64,000 nt of DNA from Pandoraea pneumonica (GTDB lineage Bacteria > Pseudomonadota > Gammaproteobacteria > Burkholderiales > Burkholderiaceae): positions 310,001 through 374,000 of the forward strand of contig NZ_CABPSK010000001.1 in the NCBI RefSeq assembly GCF_902459645.1, written 5' to 3'. Within the stretch, counting starts at the first letter, position 1, and the number at the start of each line of letters is the position of its first letter. The translations under genes were made by a program, and so were the position numbers. The notes under the pieces are model-generated. The model worked only from the letters and a program-made list of their open reading frames with translations. It was not told the DNA's origin and did not search any database. This document shows, piece by piece, positions 42,982-52,083 of this stretch.

Positions 42982-44258
42982 GAACGGTCCGGGTCGAAGG
43001 TGTCGGTAGAAAGGGGATCGGTGGCTGCTGGGGCGTCGAACGACTGCCAACGTCCGCGCAGATGGGGCACGGTGCCGGTCGCATCACGCAGCTCGAACAC
43101 GTTGCCCGCGACGGGCAGCGGCGGCGTGGGCAAGGCGTTCAGCGCGCCCAACGGCAGGGTGGGCGGCCTGGCGTTGCTGCTGGTGTTCGGCGTGTCGACG
43201 GTACTGATCCACTTGCCGCGTTTGCTGTCGTGCGCGTCACGCTCACGCCAGAGCGTCGCTTCGCCGGGCAGCCGCAGCGGCGTTTTGAATTCCACTAGCA
43301 GATCGAGTTGGTCACCGGCCTGCGCAGGTAATACCGTTGCCAGCGAGCGCGCGAAGCTCCACATGCCATGAACGATCGGCCGCTCGAAACCGAACAGCTT
43401 CGCCGTGAGCGGCCAGAGGTGAATCGGGTTGTAGTCGCCGGAGACGCGTGCGTATTGGCGTCCGAGATCGGCGGGCGCCAGAAATTTCTCGGACGTGACC
43501 AACGTCGCGTCGGCCCGCAGTTCGCTTCGATACGGCGCGCCAAGCGGGTCGGTGACGCCTGTGCGCAAGTAGAGGCTTTCCCCTGTCCAGACGATGTTGC
43601 CGTCGCGGCGCGCGGTCGTCAGCACGGTGAATACCTGCCCCTTGTCGTGCGCATACATCGCGCCGCATTGAACATGCAAATCGAGTCGATCACCGACCGA
43701 CAAGCGGGCGAACTGACGGTTGTGATTCGCCAGATGCACCATGCCGAGCATGGCGAACGGAAACGTGCGATCGGTCATCAGCAGCATGTGCTGCGAGAAG
43801 GCTAGCAGGTGCGGCCAGGTGGGCGGCACCCCGTGGTCGGGCGAGAAGCCGCAAAGGCGGGCGTAGCGAGCGATGGCGTCGCCGTCGAGCGGCACGTTGC
43901 GGCGCTCGAACGCCAGCGACGGCATGGGCTGGGCGCGCGCCGGTTTGCGTGACGACATCAAGGCGCGCAGATAGAGCGCGATGGGCGACGGCGGGTGTGC
44001 GATCTGGCGAACGTCCTGCGCGGGCGGTGTGTTGGGCCAGATGGCGGACCACAGCGTCTCGGGCGTGAGCTGCGCGGGCGAGCCATGCCCGGGCGATGTG
44101 CTGGCGCGTGGCTTGGCGGATGACTGGGCAGGCGTATCGGGTGTATCGGGTGTATCGGGCGTGTGGGCCGTGGAAGAGACCCGCGAAGACGGCGAGTCGG
44201 TAGGTGAATCGGTACGTGAAGCGACAGCGACTGGCGACGACAGTTGGTTGTCCGGCAT
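42978..44258 (-). CDS. MaoC-like enoyl-CoA hydratase (HtdX-like)
   Basis: 426 aa protein with a MaoC hot-dog hydratase domain. The motif SGDYNPIHLWP has the D-x4-H catalytic pair. Its N-terminal part (first ~75 aa) is Ser/Thr/Pro-rich and includes a tandem TPD repeat, so it is probably disordered. A second hot-dog-like half (VPLDGDAIARYARLCGF) lies before the catalytic one, as in double hot-dog HtdX proteins. The start at 44258 follows the fabG stop by 2 nt, with GGGAG upstream. The grouping fabG4-htdX-fadA2 is known in mycobacteria and appears in similar form here. Confidence 0.88.
   Translation of the reverse strand: MPDNQLSSPVAVASRTDSPTDSPSSRVSSTAHTPDTPDTPDTPAQSSAKPRASTSPGHGSPAQLTPETLWSAIWPNTPPAQDVRQIAHPPSPIALYLRALMSSRKPARAQPMPSLAFERRNVPLDGDAIARYARLCGFSPDHGVPPTWPHLLAFSQHMLLMTDRTFPFAMLGMVHLANHNRQFARLSVGDRLDLHVQCGAMYAHDKGQVFTVLTTARRDGNIVWTGESLYLRTGVTDPLGAPYRSELRADATLVTSEKFLAPADLGRQYARVSGDYNPIHLWPLTAKLFGFERPIVHGMWSFARSLATVLPAQAGDQLDLLVEFKTPLRLPGEATLWRERDAHDSKRGKWISTVDTPNTSSNARPPTLPLGALNALPTPPLPVAGNVFELRDATGTVPHLRGRWQSFDAPAATDPLSTDTFDPDRS
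44134..44160. repeat. 9-bp tandem repeat inside maoC
   Basis: Three copies of GTATCGGGT-like units (the third ends in C) followed by a degenerate fourth. They encode the Thr-Pro-Asp repeat in the disordered N-terminus of the MaoC protein. The unit is a multiple of three, so copy changes keep the frame. Confidence 0.8.
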
Positions 44259-44260
44259 GG

Positions 44261-45706
44261 TCACGCTCCCAGCAGACTTTGCCCACACACGCGCACGACC
44301 TGTCCGGTCAATGCCCCCGATGCCGGGTGCGCCAGCCACGCGATCGTCTCCGCGACGTCGACCGGCAGGCCCCCTTGTCCCAGCGAATTCATGCGGCGTC
44401 CGGCTTCGCGAATGGCGAAGGGCACCGCCGCCGTCATTTGTGTTTCGATAAAGCCCGGCGCGACGGCGTTAATGCTCATGTGCCGTTCGGCGAGCAACGG
44501 CGCCCATGCCTCGACCATGCCGATCACCGCCGCCTTCGACGCGGCGTAATTCGTCTGACCCCGGTTGCCCGCGATGCCGCTGATCGACGCCACGCCGACA
44601 ATGCGCGCTTTCTCGCGCAATACCTTGGCTTCCAGTAGTGCCGCGTTGAGGCGCTGCGGTGCGCCGACGTTGATGTCGAGCACGCTTTGCCATTGCGCCT
44701 CGCTCATGCGGGCGAGGGTCTTGTCGCGCGTGATGCCAGCGTTGTGCACCAGAATGTCGAGCCCGGTGGGGGCGATGACGGCCAGATGCGCGATGAGGAT
44801 GGCGGCCGCGTCCGGCGACGCGATGTCGCAACTGAGCGGGCTCCCGCCGAGCCGCGTGGCGACCGCGCTCAAGGTGTCTTGCGCCGCGGGGATGTCAACG
44901 CAGACCACATGTGCGCCGTCGCGGGCGAGTACCGTGGCGATCGCTTCACCAATGCCGCGCGCCGCCCCCGTGACGACAGCCGTCTGCCCGGCAAGCGGGC
45001 GTTGATCGCGCATGGGCGGCGTTTCGAAGACAGGGTCTTGCAAGGTCGCGACTTGACCGCTGACGTAAGCCGCGCGCGGCGAGAGAAAGAAGCGCAGCGT
45101 CGAGTGCAACGATTCGCGGGCTTTCGGGGCGACATAGAGAAGCTGCGCCGTCGCGCCGCGTTTGAGTTCTTTCGCGAGAGAGCGAACGAAGCCTTCGAGA
45201 GCGCGCTGGGCAATGCTTGCTTGCGGTGTTGCGCCCAGATACGGCGGCAGGCCGAAGACGAGCACACGGCCGCACGGGGCGAGCGATGGGAGGGTGTCGT
45301 GGAAGAACGTGTAGAGCGACGTAAGTTCGTCGGTGTTGGCAATGGCGCTCGCGTCGAAGATCAACGCCTTCGGACGCACACCCTCGGCCGGGTTGAATCG
45401 GCCGCTCATCGTGCCCGCTTGATTCGCGCGTGAGATCCAGTCGAGGCGCTCGGTATGCGCAAGACTGGGCACGCCTAGCCAGTGCAGCTCGCGGGCCAGT
45501 GTGGGCAAGAGCGGGGCATCGCCTGCGCCGCCAACGACGGCGAGTGGCGGCGGCAACGACTGCGCGGCGGCTTCAGCATCGGGGTCGCCAAAGGGCGGCA
45601 TGCGCTCGAGCGGCACGGGGCGCGGCAACCCCAGCGCATTGGCCAGCCGGCTGCCCACGGCGGAGTTGGCGAAAGCAAGATATCGGTCGGACGTCGTCAC
45701 AGGCAT
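44261..45706 (-). CDS. high-molecular-weight 3-oxoacyl-ACP/CoA reductase (FabG4-like)
   Basis: 481 aa, longer than ordinary FabG (~245 aa). The first ~210 residues are a degenerate Rossmann domain. The C-terminal half is a complete SDR with VTGAARGIGEAIA, NAG and the active-site NYAASKAAVIG. This architecture matches HMW FabG4, which reduces or oxidises 3-keto/hydroxyacyl-CoA with NADH. In this operon it would carry out the 3-hydroxyacyl-CoA dehydrogenase step. It is flanked by fadE and maoC with short gaps (29 nt and 2 nt). Confidence 0.9.
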   Translation of the reverse strand: MPVTTSDRYLAFANSAVGSRLANALGLPRPVPLERMPPFGDPDAEAAAQSLPPPLAVVGGAGDAPLLPTLARELHWLGVPSLAHTERLDWISRANQAGTMSGRFNPAEGVRPKALIFDASAIANTDELTSLYTFFHDTLPSLAPCGRVLVFGLPPYLGATPQASIAQRALEGFVRSLAKELKRGATAQLLYVAPKARESLHSTLRFFLSPRAAYVSGQVATLQDPVFETPPMRDQRPLAGQTAVVTGAARGIGEAIATVLARDGAHVVCVDIPAAQDTLSAVATRLGGSPLSCDIASPDAAAILIAHLAVIAPTGLDILVHNAGITRDKTLARMSEAQWQSVLDINVGAPQRLNAALLEAKVLREKARIVGVASISGIAGNRGQTNYAASKAAVIGMVEAWAPLLAERHMSINAVAPGFIETQMTAAVPFAIREAGRRMNSLGQGGLPVDVAETIAWLAHPASGALTGQVVRVCGQSLLGA

Positions 45707-45735
45707 AGGTCCTTGATGCGGTGGGCGGGGGGCGC

Positions 45736-48249
45736 TTATGTGGCGACTTCAGGCGTTGCCGCTTCGTCGGCGTTGTCGGTCTGGCTCGCGTGGCGCATGT
45801 CGGCGGCACGGCCGAAGTCCGCCGGGAAGTCGTCGACCGCAACCGCCCGCGCGGCATAGTCCGCGTATTGCGCCAGCGTGCCTTGCTCCTGCGCGGTGAT
45901 GAGTTGCAGCCGCGCCGCACCCTCCACCCACGCCGAGAATTCCGGCAGGCTCTGCGGCATGGTCGGCAGGCGTCCCTCTTTCACCGCTGTGCGCAAGCGT
46001 TGTTCGATGACGGTGACTTCCGGTGTCATCTTGAAAACGATCTCGCCGTAAGCCAGTTCGTCGATCTCGGGGCGCGGGGAGTAGCTGCCTGCGATCAACC
46101 GTTCGCGTGCATCGCCCGGCGTCTGCATCAATTCCGCCACTTGTGCGGCGAGGGCGTCGGAGGGCTTCGCGTAGGGCAGGCCGAGCGGAGTGAGCTTCCA
46201 GCGCATCCACCAGGCGACGCCGCGCGACGGGTAGTTCGCCAGTACGCCTTCGAATGCTTCGCGTGCTTGCCAGAGGGCGTCTTGGGCGGCCCAGTGCACC
46301 AGTGGCAAGTCGGCCTCGGGACGGCCTTCGTCTTCGAAGCGCTTTAGCGTTGCGGTGAGCAAGAAGAGTTGCGAAAGAATGTCGCCCAGACGCCCGGTGA
46401 TGCTCTCGCGGCGCTTGAGCGAGCCGCCGAGGACGGCCATCGAGACATCCGAGGCGATCGCCAACAGCGTCGACATTTGGTTCGCGCCGCGATAGTAGGC
46501 GTGCAGTTCAGGGGCAGCCTTGGACGGCACCGACGAGAAGCGAGAAAACGTGATGCCTTGCAGTGCGCCGCGCACGATGTTGCTGGTGACGAAGGTGAGG
46601 TGCCCGAAGAGGGCGTCGTCGAAGGCTTGCACTGCGGCGTCGTGGTCTTCCGTTTGCGCGGCAGCGAGTTCCTTGAGCACATACGGATGGCAACGGATGG
46701 CGCCCTGACCGAAGATCATCAGGCAGCGCGTCATGATGTTCGCGCCTTCGACGGTGATCGAGACCGGTATCTGTTGATAAGCGCGCGCCAGAAAGTTGTT
46801 CGGGCCCATACAGATGCCTTTGCCCGCGACGACATCCATGCCGTCGTTCACCACTTTGCGGGCACGTTCGGTCACGTGGTACTTCGCAATGGCCGAGATG
46901 ACCGAGGGCTTTTCGCCAAGGTCGACGGCTAGCGCTGCCATGCGGCGTGCGGCGTCCATGGCGTACAAATTCCCGGCCATGCGAGCCAAGGCTTCTTGCA
47001 CGCCTTCGAACTTGCCGATGGGGGTGCGGAATTGACGCCGTACCGCCGCGTAGGCGCCGGTGGCGCGCACGGCAATCTTCGAATAGCCAACATTCGATGA
47101 CGGCAGCGAGATGGCGCGTCCCGCAGCCAGACACTCCATGAGCATGCGCCAACCCTTGCCGACTTGCGCTTGTCCGCCGATCACCCAGTCGAGCGGAATG
47201 AAAACGTCTTTGCCCGAGTTGGGGCCGTTCTGGAAGACCGCGTTAAGCGGCCAATGACGGCGACCGATGATCACGCCGGGATGATTCGTGGGAATCAGCG
47301 CGCAGGTGATGCCGGGTTCTGCGTCGGTGCCGAGCAGGTGATCGGGGTCGAGTGCGCGGAAGGCAAGGCCAAGTACGGTGGCGATGGGGCCGAGCGTGAT
47401 GTAGCGCTTGTTCCACGTCACGCGAAAGCCGAGCGTTTCGCGGCCCTCGAACGTGCCGCGGCAGACGATACCGACGTCGGGAATCGCCGCGGCGTCGGAT
47501 CCGGCGTACGGGCTGGTCAGCGCGAAGCAGGGGATTTCGTCTCCCTTGGCTAAGCGCGGCAAGTAGTAGTTCTTTTGTTCTTCGGTGCCGTAGTGGAGCA
47601 GCAACTCGGCTGGGCCGAGCGAGTTCGGCACCATGACCGAGACGGCGGCGGCCGAACAACGCGAGGCAAGCTTCATCACGACTTGCGAGTGTGCGTACGC
47701 CGAGAATTCGAGGCCGCCGTAACGCTTGGGAATGATCATGCCGAGAAAGCCCGCATCCTTGGCGTATTGCCACGCTTTGGGCGGCAGGTCTTGCCAGACT
47801 TGCGTGCTTTCCCAGTCGTTGGACAGGTCGCACAGATGCTCGACCTGGTTGTCCATGAACGCTTGTTCTTCGGGGGAGAGTTTGGGGGCCGGGAATGCGG
47901 CGAATTTCTGCCAGTCGGGGCGGCCGGAGAACAGGTCGGCATCCCACCAGACGCTGCCCGCTTCGATAGCGTCTTTTTCGGTGTCCGACATTTCCGGCAT
48001 GATCGTGCGGAACTTGGCCAGCATGGGCGCGGTGATCCACGCGCGGCGCAGCGGGCCGATGCTTAGCACGAGGGACGGCAGGATGAATACGACGGCAAGA
48101 ATGGCGGTGGTCACCGGGCCGATGAGATCGCCGGCGGCACCCGCACCGACCCAGAGCACGCTGGCGATCAGCCATTGCCACGCATGCGCACGGTAGAGGA
48201 GCAGCGCGCTCACTCCGACGATAAACGCGAGAATCCATAGGACCATCAT
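45736..48249 (-). CDS. fadE: acyl-CoA dehydrogenase (FadE-like, long form)
   Basis: 837 aa, the length of E. coli FadE rather than of short ACADs. Hydrophobic segments at about 1-65 suggest membrane attachment. The acyl-CoA dehydrogenase domains follow (FALTSPYAGSDAAAIPD, GRRHWPLNAVFQNGPN) with a large C-terminal extension. AGGGAGG lies about 8 nt before the ATG. It is the first structural gene of the beta-oxidation operon, downstream of the TetR gene with a 158-nt gap. Confidence 0.93.
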   Translation of the reverse strand: MMVLWILAFIVGVSALLLYRAHAWQWLIASVLWVGAGAAGDLIGPVTTAILAVVFILPSLVLSIGPLRRAWITAPMLAKFRTIMPEMSDTEKDAIEAGSVWWDADLFSGRPDWQKFAAFPAPKLSPEEQAFMDNQVEHLCDLSNDWESTQVWQDLPPKAWQYAKDAGFLGMIIPKRYGGLEFSAYAHSQVVMKLASRCSAAAVSVMVPNSLGPAELLLHYGTEEQKNYYLPRLAKGDEIPCFALTSPYAGSDAAAIPDVGIVCRGTFEGRETLGFRVTWNKRYITLGPIATVLGLAFRALDPDHLLGTDAEPGITCALIPTNHPGVIIGRRHWPLNAVFQNGPNSGKDVFIPLDWVIGGQAQVGKGWRMLMECLAAGRAISLPSSNVGYSKIAVRATGAYAAVRRQFRTPIGKFEGVQEALARMAGNLYAMDAARRMAALAVDLGEKPSVISAIAKYHVTERARKVVNDGMDVVAGKGICMGPNNFLARAYQQIPVSITVEGANIMTRCLMIFGQGAIRCHPYVLKELAAAQTEDHDAAVQAFDDALFGHLTFVTSNIVRGALQGITFSRFSSVPSKAAPELHAYYRGANQMSTLLAIASDVSMAVLGGSLKRRESITGRLGDILSQLFLLTATLKRFEDEGRPEADLPLVHWAAQDALWQAREAFEGVLANYPSRGVAWWMRWKLTPLGLPYAKPSDALAAQVAELMQTPGDARERLIAGSYSPRPEIDELAYGEIVFKMTPEVTVIEQRLRTAVKEGRLPTMPQSLPEFSAWVEGAARLQLITAQEQGTLAQYADYAARAVAVDDFPADFGRAADMRHASQTDNADEAATPEVAT

Positions 48250-48407
48250 GTCTTCCTCCCTTTCGGTTCAGCCGTCGTGCGGAAATGGCCCCGCTTGCGC
48301 GGGCGCTTTCGCGCGTGGGCTTTCATCATGGCGCTGTCTGGCGACGAGATGGCGTCGCCGACGGCTTATTGTGTGTAGCCGGGGTTGGCCCCCGGTTTTG
48401 CAGGCGA

Positions 48408-49265
48408 TCAGACGTTTGCGAACGATTTGTCGCTATCGCTTGGCGTGCCCGGCGAGCCCGGCGTGCCCTGTGTAGGGCGGCCGTCATGTGCCGAGTCGGC
48501 GGTGTCGGGGCTGGGCGTAATGTGGCCTGCCTCGCGTGGCGGCGTGACGTCGGCGTCTTTCGCGAGTGCGAAGACAGCGGCGAAACTCGCCAGTTGTTCT
48601 TCTCCCGGCATCGGCGCTTTGAGCGCGGCCACCATCAGGGCGGTGAGGCGCGCAACCACTTGCAGGTCGCCCATCGGCTGCCCTTGGGCAAAGGTGTCGA
48701 TTAAGCGGGTGGTATCGCCGCTGGCAAGAACGCCCGAGAGCGCTTGCAGGGCGAAATGCAACCGCCAGCCCAATTCTTGACGCGGCAATTCGGGCAATGC
48801 GCGCGCAAAGGCTTCGAAGAAGCGTTCGAAGACGGGCGCGTAGTGTTGTTGCAGATAATCGCGGATGAACGGCGACGGATCGGCATACACGCGCCCGAGC
48901 AGGCGCAGAAACGCCGGGCCACCAATGTCGCGATGATGCGAGATCGCCAGCGCGGGGATGAACATGGCACCCAGCACGTGCTCGCAGGTGAGCTTCGGCG
49001 CGGGCCATGCGGCCTCGGCCCGGGTGAGCAGGGCGAGACGCTCGTCGTTGAGTCGGTCGAGCCGACGCGACAGCATCGCTTGCAGCAGCGTTTCCTTGCT
49101 GCCGAAGTGGTAGTTCACGGCAGCCAGATTGACCTCGGCACGCGAGGTGATCTGGCGTAATGACATGGCCTCGTAGCCATATTCGATGAAGAGATCTTCT
49201 GCGGCATCGAGGATGCGCAGTTTGGTGTCGCCGGCTTGTCGGCCGGCCGAGAGGCGAGGGCTCAC
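48408..49265 (-). CDS. TetR-family repressor of the fatty-acid degradation operon
   Basis: 285 aa TetR-family regulator from a GTG with GGAGG about 8 nt upstream. The helix-turn-helix is at residues 15-60 (RILDAAEDLFIEYGYEAM, then SLRQITSRAEVNLAAVNYHF). The central part has the ligand-binding helices. The final ~45 residues are Pro/Asp/Ser-rich and probably disordered. It lies directly upstream of fadE on the same strand, as PsrA/FadR-like TetR repressors do, and may respond to long-chain acyl-CoA. A palindrome 59 bp upstream of its start is a candidate operator. Confidence 0.88.
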   Translation of the reverse strand: MSPRLSAGRQAGDTKLRILDAAEDLFIEYGYEAMSLRQITSRAEVNLAAVNYHFGSKETLLQAMLSRRLDRLNDERLALLTRAEAAWPAPKLTCEHVLGAMFIPALAISHHRDIGGPAFLRLLGRVYADPSPFIRDYLQQHYAPVFERFFEAFARALPELPRQELGWRLHFALQALSGVLASGDTTRLIDTFAQGQPMGDLQVVARLTALMVAALKAPMPGEEQLASFAAVFALAKDADVTPPREAGHITPSPDTADSAHDGRPTQGTPGSPGTPSDSDKSFANV

Positions 49266-49724
49266 GACGAACCTCCAGTGAGAGGCGGCCCGCTATCGAG
49301 CCGCCTCGGTGAACTTTCGTTTCATTCAAACGTTCGATTGAATCCTAGGTGGCGCAGGCCCATCCCCCCAAGATCTTTTTCTGGGTGCGGCCCTCTAATG
49401 TTCAGTCCTTGGCCGTGCAAAGGCGCGCAGACAAAGGCGGATGCACATGGAGGAGGCCCGAGTGGCTGGTGCCATCGGTAGCGAAATCGGCCATTTGGCT
49501 CGTTTTCTCCGATTTCGGGCCGAAAGTCTGGAGACGTGGCAATAGTTTGCTAAAATGTCCCGCTTTATGTGCAAGACCGTTTGGCGCTACCCCGATTCGT
49601 CGGGGTCGGAGGGAAGCCGGCGATATCGCCGGTTCCGGCCCAAGGTTGATTAACTGACTGGGTCCGCTTGCGGCAATTCCCTCGCCGCAACACAGAACGA
49701 CCCTCTGGATGGAAGAATTTCCTC
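49266..49724. promoter_or_regulatory. TetR/tig intergenic region with two hairpins in the tig leader
   Basis: 459 bp without a gene. Besides the palindrome at 49324-49343 it has two perfect stem-loops in the probable tig leader: ACCCCGA-TTCG-TCGGGGT at 49589-49606, and the 16-bp palindrome CCGGCGATATCGCCGG at 49617-49632. A GCTAAAAT about 49549-49556 might serve as -10. No reading frame here looks real. Confidence 0.5.
49324..49343. promoter_or_regulatory. candidate TetR/FadR-type operator
   Basis: A 20-bp imperfect palindrome (ATTCAAACGTTCGATTGAAT, 16 of 20 positions symmetric) lies upstream of the TetR gene start at 49265. The CAAACGTTCG core is common in operators of fatty-acid-responsive TetR regulators. 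Confidence 0.5.
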
Positions 49725-51065
49725 ATGACTATCGTTGTTGAAAACCTCGGCAAGCTCGAGCGTCGCTTTACCATCGCCCTGCCCAAGCAGGAAGTCGAGA
49801 AAGAAGTCGCAGCCCGCATTCAAAAGCTGTCGAAGACGGTGCGTATGCCGGGTTTCCGCCCGGGTAAGGTGCCCCTGAAGATGGTCACCCAGCAATACGG
49901 TGGTCAGGTCGAAGCCGAAGTCGTGAGCGACAAGGTCGGTCAACAATTCTTCGAAGTCAGCAAGGCGCAAGACCTGCGCGTGGCTGGCCAGCCGCGCTTC
50001 GCACCGAAGGCTGACGGCGCCGACACCGAATACGCATTCGACGCAACGTTCGAAATCTACCCGGAAGTGAAGATTGGTGACCTGGCCACGGCCGAAGTCA
50101 ACCGCACCACGACCGATGTCTCGGAAGCCGAAATCGATCGCACGATCGACATTCTGCGCAAGCAACGCGTGCACTACCACGTGCGCGGCGAAGCCGGTGC
50201 CCACGGCGACGGCGGCACGGTGGAAGCCAAAGACGGCGACCGCGTGACGGTCGACTTCGTTGGCAAGATCGACGGCGAAGTGTTCGCTGGCGGTTCGGCC
50301 GAAGACTTCGTGTTCGTGCTGGGCGAAGGCCGCATGCTGCCCGAGTTCGAGACGGCCACGCTGGGTCTGAAGGTCGGCGAGTCGAAGGAATTCGAACTCA
50401 AGTTCCCGGACGAGTACCACGGTAAGGAAGTCGCCGGTAAGACGGCAACGTTCACCGTCACGCTCAAGAAGGTTGAGTGGGCGCACCTGCCGGAAGTCGA
50501 CACCGAGTTCGCCAAGTCGCTCGGTATCGCCGACGGCAGCATCGAGAAGATGCGTGCTGACATCAAGGAAAACCTGTCGCGCGAAGTGAAGCGTCGCACG
50601 CAGGCTCTCCTCAAGGATCAAGTGATGAACGCACTGATCTCGGTGTCGGAACTCGACGTGCCGAACGCACTGGTCGAACAAGACCAAGAGCGTCTGGTGG
50701 CGATGGCCCGTCAAGATCTGGCGCAACGTGGCGTGCCGAACGCCGGCAACGTGCCGATCCCGGCTGAAATGTTCAAGGAACAAGCCGAGCGCCGCGTGAA
50801 GCTGGGTCTGATTCTGGCCGAACTGGTCAAGCAAAACGACCTGCAAGCGAAGCCGGATCAAATCAAGGCCGAAGTCGAAGAGTTCGCGAAGAGCTACGAA
50901 GACCCGCAAGAAGTCGTCCGCTGGTACTATGGCGATCAGCAGCGCATGGCGGAGATGGAAGGTTTCGTCGTCGAGAACAATGTCGTTGAGTTCGTCCTGG
51001 GCAAGGCCAAGGTCACGGACAAGCAAGTTAGCTTCGAAGAGCTGGCTGGCAACACGCAAAACTAA
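49725..51065 (+). CDS. tig: trigger factor
   Basis: 446 aa ribosome-associated chaperone and peptidyl-prolyl isomerase. The N-terminal ribosome-binding domain begins [19 protein letters not shown] and contains GFRPGKVP, close to the GFRxGKxP signature. The FKBP-type domain lies at about 160-245 ([19 protein letters not shown]), and the helical C-terminal chaperone domain follows. An upstream in-frame ATG at 49668 lies in the leader and is rejected. It starts the tig-clpP-clpX-lon block. Confidence 0.97.
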   Translation: MTIVVENLGKLERRFTIALPKQEVEKEVAARIQKLSKTVRMPGFRPGKVPLKMVTQQYGGQVEAEVVSDKVGQQFFEVSKAQDLRVAGQPRFAPKADGADTEYAFDATFEIYPEVKIGDLATAEVNRTTTDVSEAEIDRTIDILRKQRVHYHVRGEAGAHGDGGTVEAKDGDRVTVDFVGKIDGEVFAGGSAEDFVFVLGEGRMLPEFETATLGLKVGESKEFELKFPDEYHGKEVAGKTATFTVTLKKVEWAHLPEVDTEFAKSLGIADGSIEKMRADIKENLSREVKRRTQALLKDQVMNALISVSELDVPNALVEQDQERLVAMARQDLAQRGVPNAGNVPIPAEMFKEQAERRVKLGLILAELVKQNDLQAKPDQIKAEVEEFAKSYEDPQEVVRWYYGDQQRMAEMEGFVVENNVVEFVLGKAKVTDKQVSFEELAGNTQN

Positions 51066-51090
51066 TCGACTGCGTTACATCGTCTGACCC

Positions 51091-51112
51091 GCTGCGGCCG
51101 AAAGGCCGCAGC
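51091..51112 (+). terminator. tig/clpP intergenic hairpin without U-tract
   Basis: GCTGCGGCC and GGCCGCAGC form a perfect 9-bp stem with a GAAA tetraloop. No T-run follows, so it may be an attenuator or RNA-processing element rather than a full terminator. Confidence 0.5.
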
Positions 51113-51187
51113 GGTGCTTCCAACCGGCCTTTTCGGGCCTCCTCCCTGCGGCGCGCAAAACCATCTCGATAGAAGGGTCGAACCGTT

Positions 51188-51844
51188 ATGATTACCCGTT
51201 CCGAATTGCTCGCCCAACTCGCTTCCCCGACGCACAACTCCGCTCTCGAATCGCAGGCCCTTGGCCTCGTGCCGATGGTCGTCGAGCAAAGTGGTCGTGG
51301 CGAACGCGCATACGATATCTACTCGCGACTCCTCAAGGAGCGCATTGTTTTCCTGGTGGGCGAGGTCAACGACCAGAGCGCCAACCTCATCGTCGCCCAG
51401 TTGCTGTTCCTCGAGAGCGAAAATCCGGACAAGGAAATCTCGATGTACATCAACTCGCCGGGTGGTTCGGTTTCGGCCGGCCTGGCGATCTACGACACGA
51501 TGCAGTTCGTCAAACCGGCTGTCTCGACGCTGTGCATGGGCATGGCAGCGAGCATGGGCGCGTTCCTGCTGGCCGCTGGCGAGAAGGGCAAGCGCTTTGC
51601 GCTGCCGAACGCCCGCATCATGATTCACCAGCCGTTGGGCGGTGCGCGTGGTCAGGCGTCGGACATCGAAATCCACGCCCGCGAAATCCTGCTGCTCAAG
51701 GAGCGCTTGAACAAACTGCTCGCCGAAAATACCGGGCAGTCGCTGGAAGTGATCGCGCGCGATACCGATCGCGATAACTTCAAATCGGCGGCGGATGCCG
51801 TCGAGTACGGGTTGATCGATCGCGTTCTCGAAAAGCGTCCCTAA
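51188..51844 (+). CDS. clpP: ATP-dependent Clp protease proteolytic subunit
   Basis: 218 aa serine protease that forms the 14-mer degradation chamber. The catalytic triad is Ser122 (GMAASMGAF), His147 (MIHQPLGG) and Asp196 (RDTDRD), with the same spacing as in E. coli ClpP. A short N-terminal propeptide is present. It follows tig by 122 nt and precedes clpX. Confidence 0.97.
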   Translation: MITRSELLAQLASPTHNSALESQALGLVPMVVEQSGRGERAYDIYSRLLKERIVFLVGEVNDQSANLIVAQLLFLESENPDKEISMYINSPGGSVSAGLAIYDTMQFVKPAVSTLCMGMAASMGAFLLAAGEKGKRFALPNARIMIHQPLGGARGQASDIEIHAREILLLKERLNKLLAENTGQSLEVIARDTDRDNFKSAADAVEYGLIDRVLEKRP

Positions 51845-52083
51845 GCCGGTCGCCGGACGCGGACGCGGACGCTAACGGCAAAAATATTGGCGCGACATCG
51901 GGTTTTGCGAAGCGAAAGTCCGGGTGTTCGCGCCAAGTCTTTGTCGTAAAAGGGAAAATACGGCTGTCGCGGGTGGGCCACACGCCCGCGCGGCATGGCG
52001 TTACAATGGAATTCACTATGCCGCGTTTGCCGCCCCCATCGGGGGACGACCGGGGCGCAAATTGCTAGCAGGCTGACACAGAT
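51845..52083. other. clpP/clpX intergenic region with inverted repeat
   Basis: 239 bp. It contains a 9-bp inverted repeat, TTGGCGCGA (51887-51895) and TCGCGCCAA (51928-51936), and a TACAAT at 52002-52007 that might be a -10 for clpX, with no good -35. No gene is visible. Confidence 0.45.
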
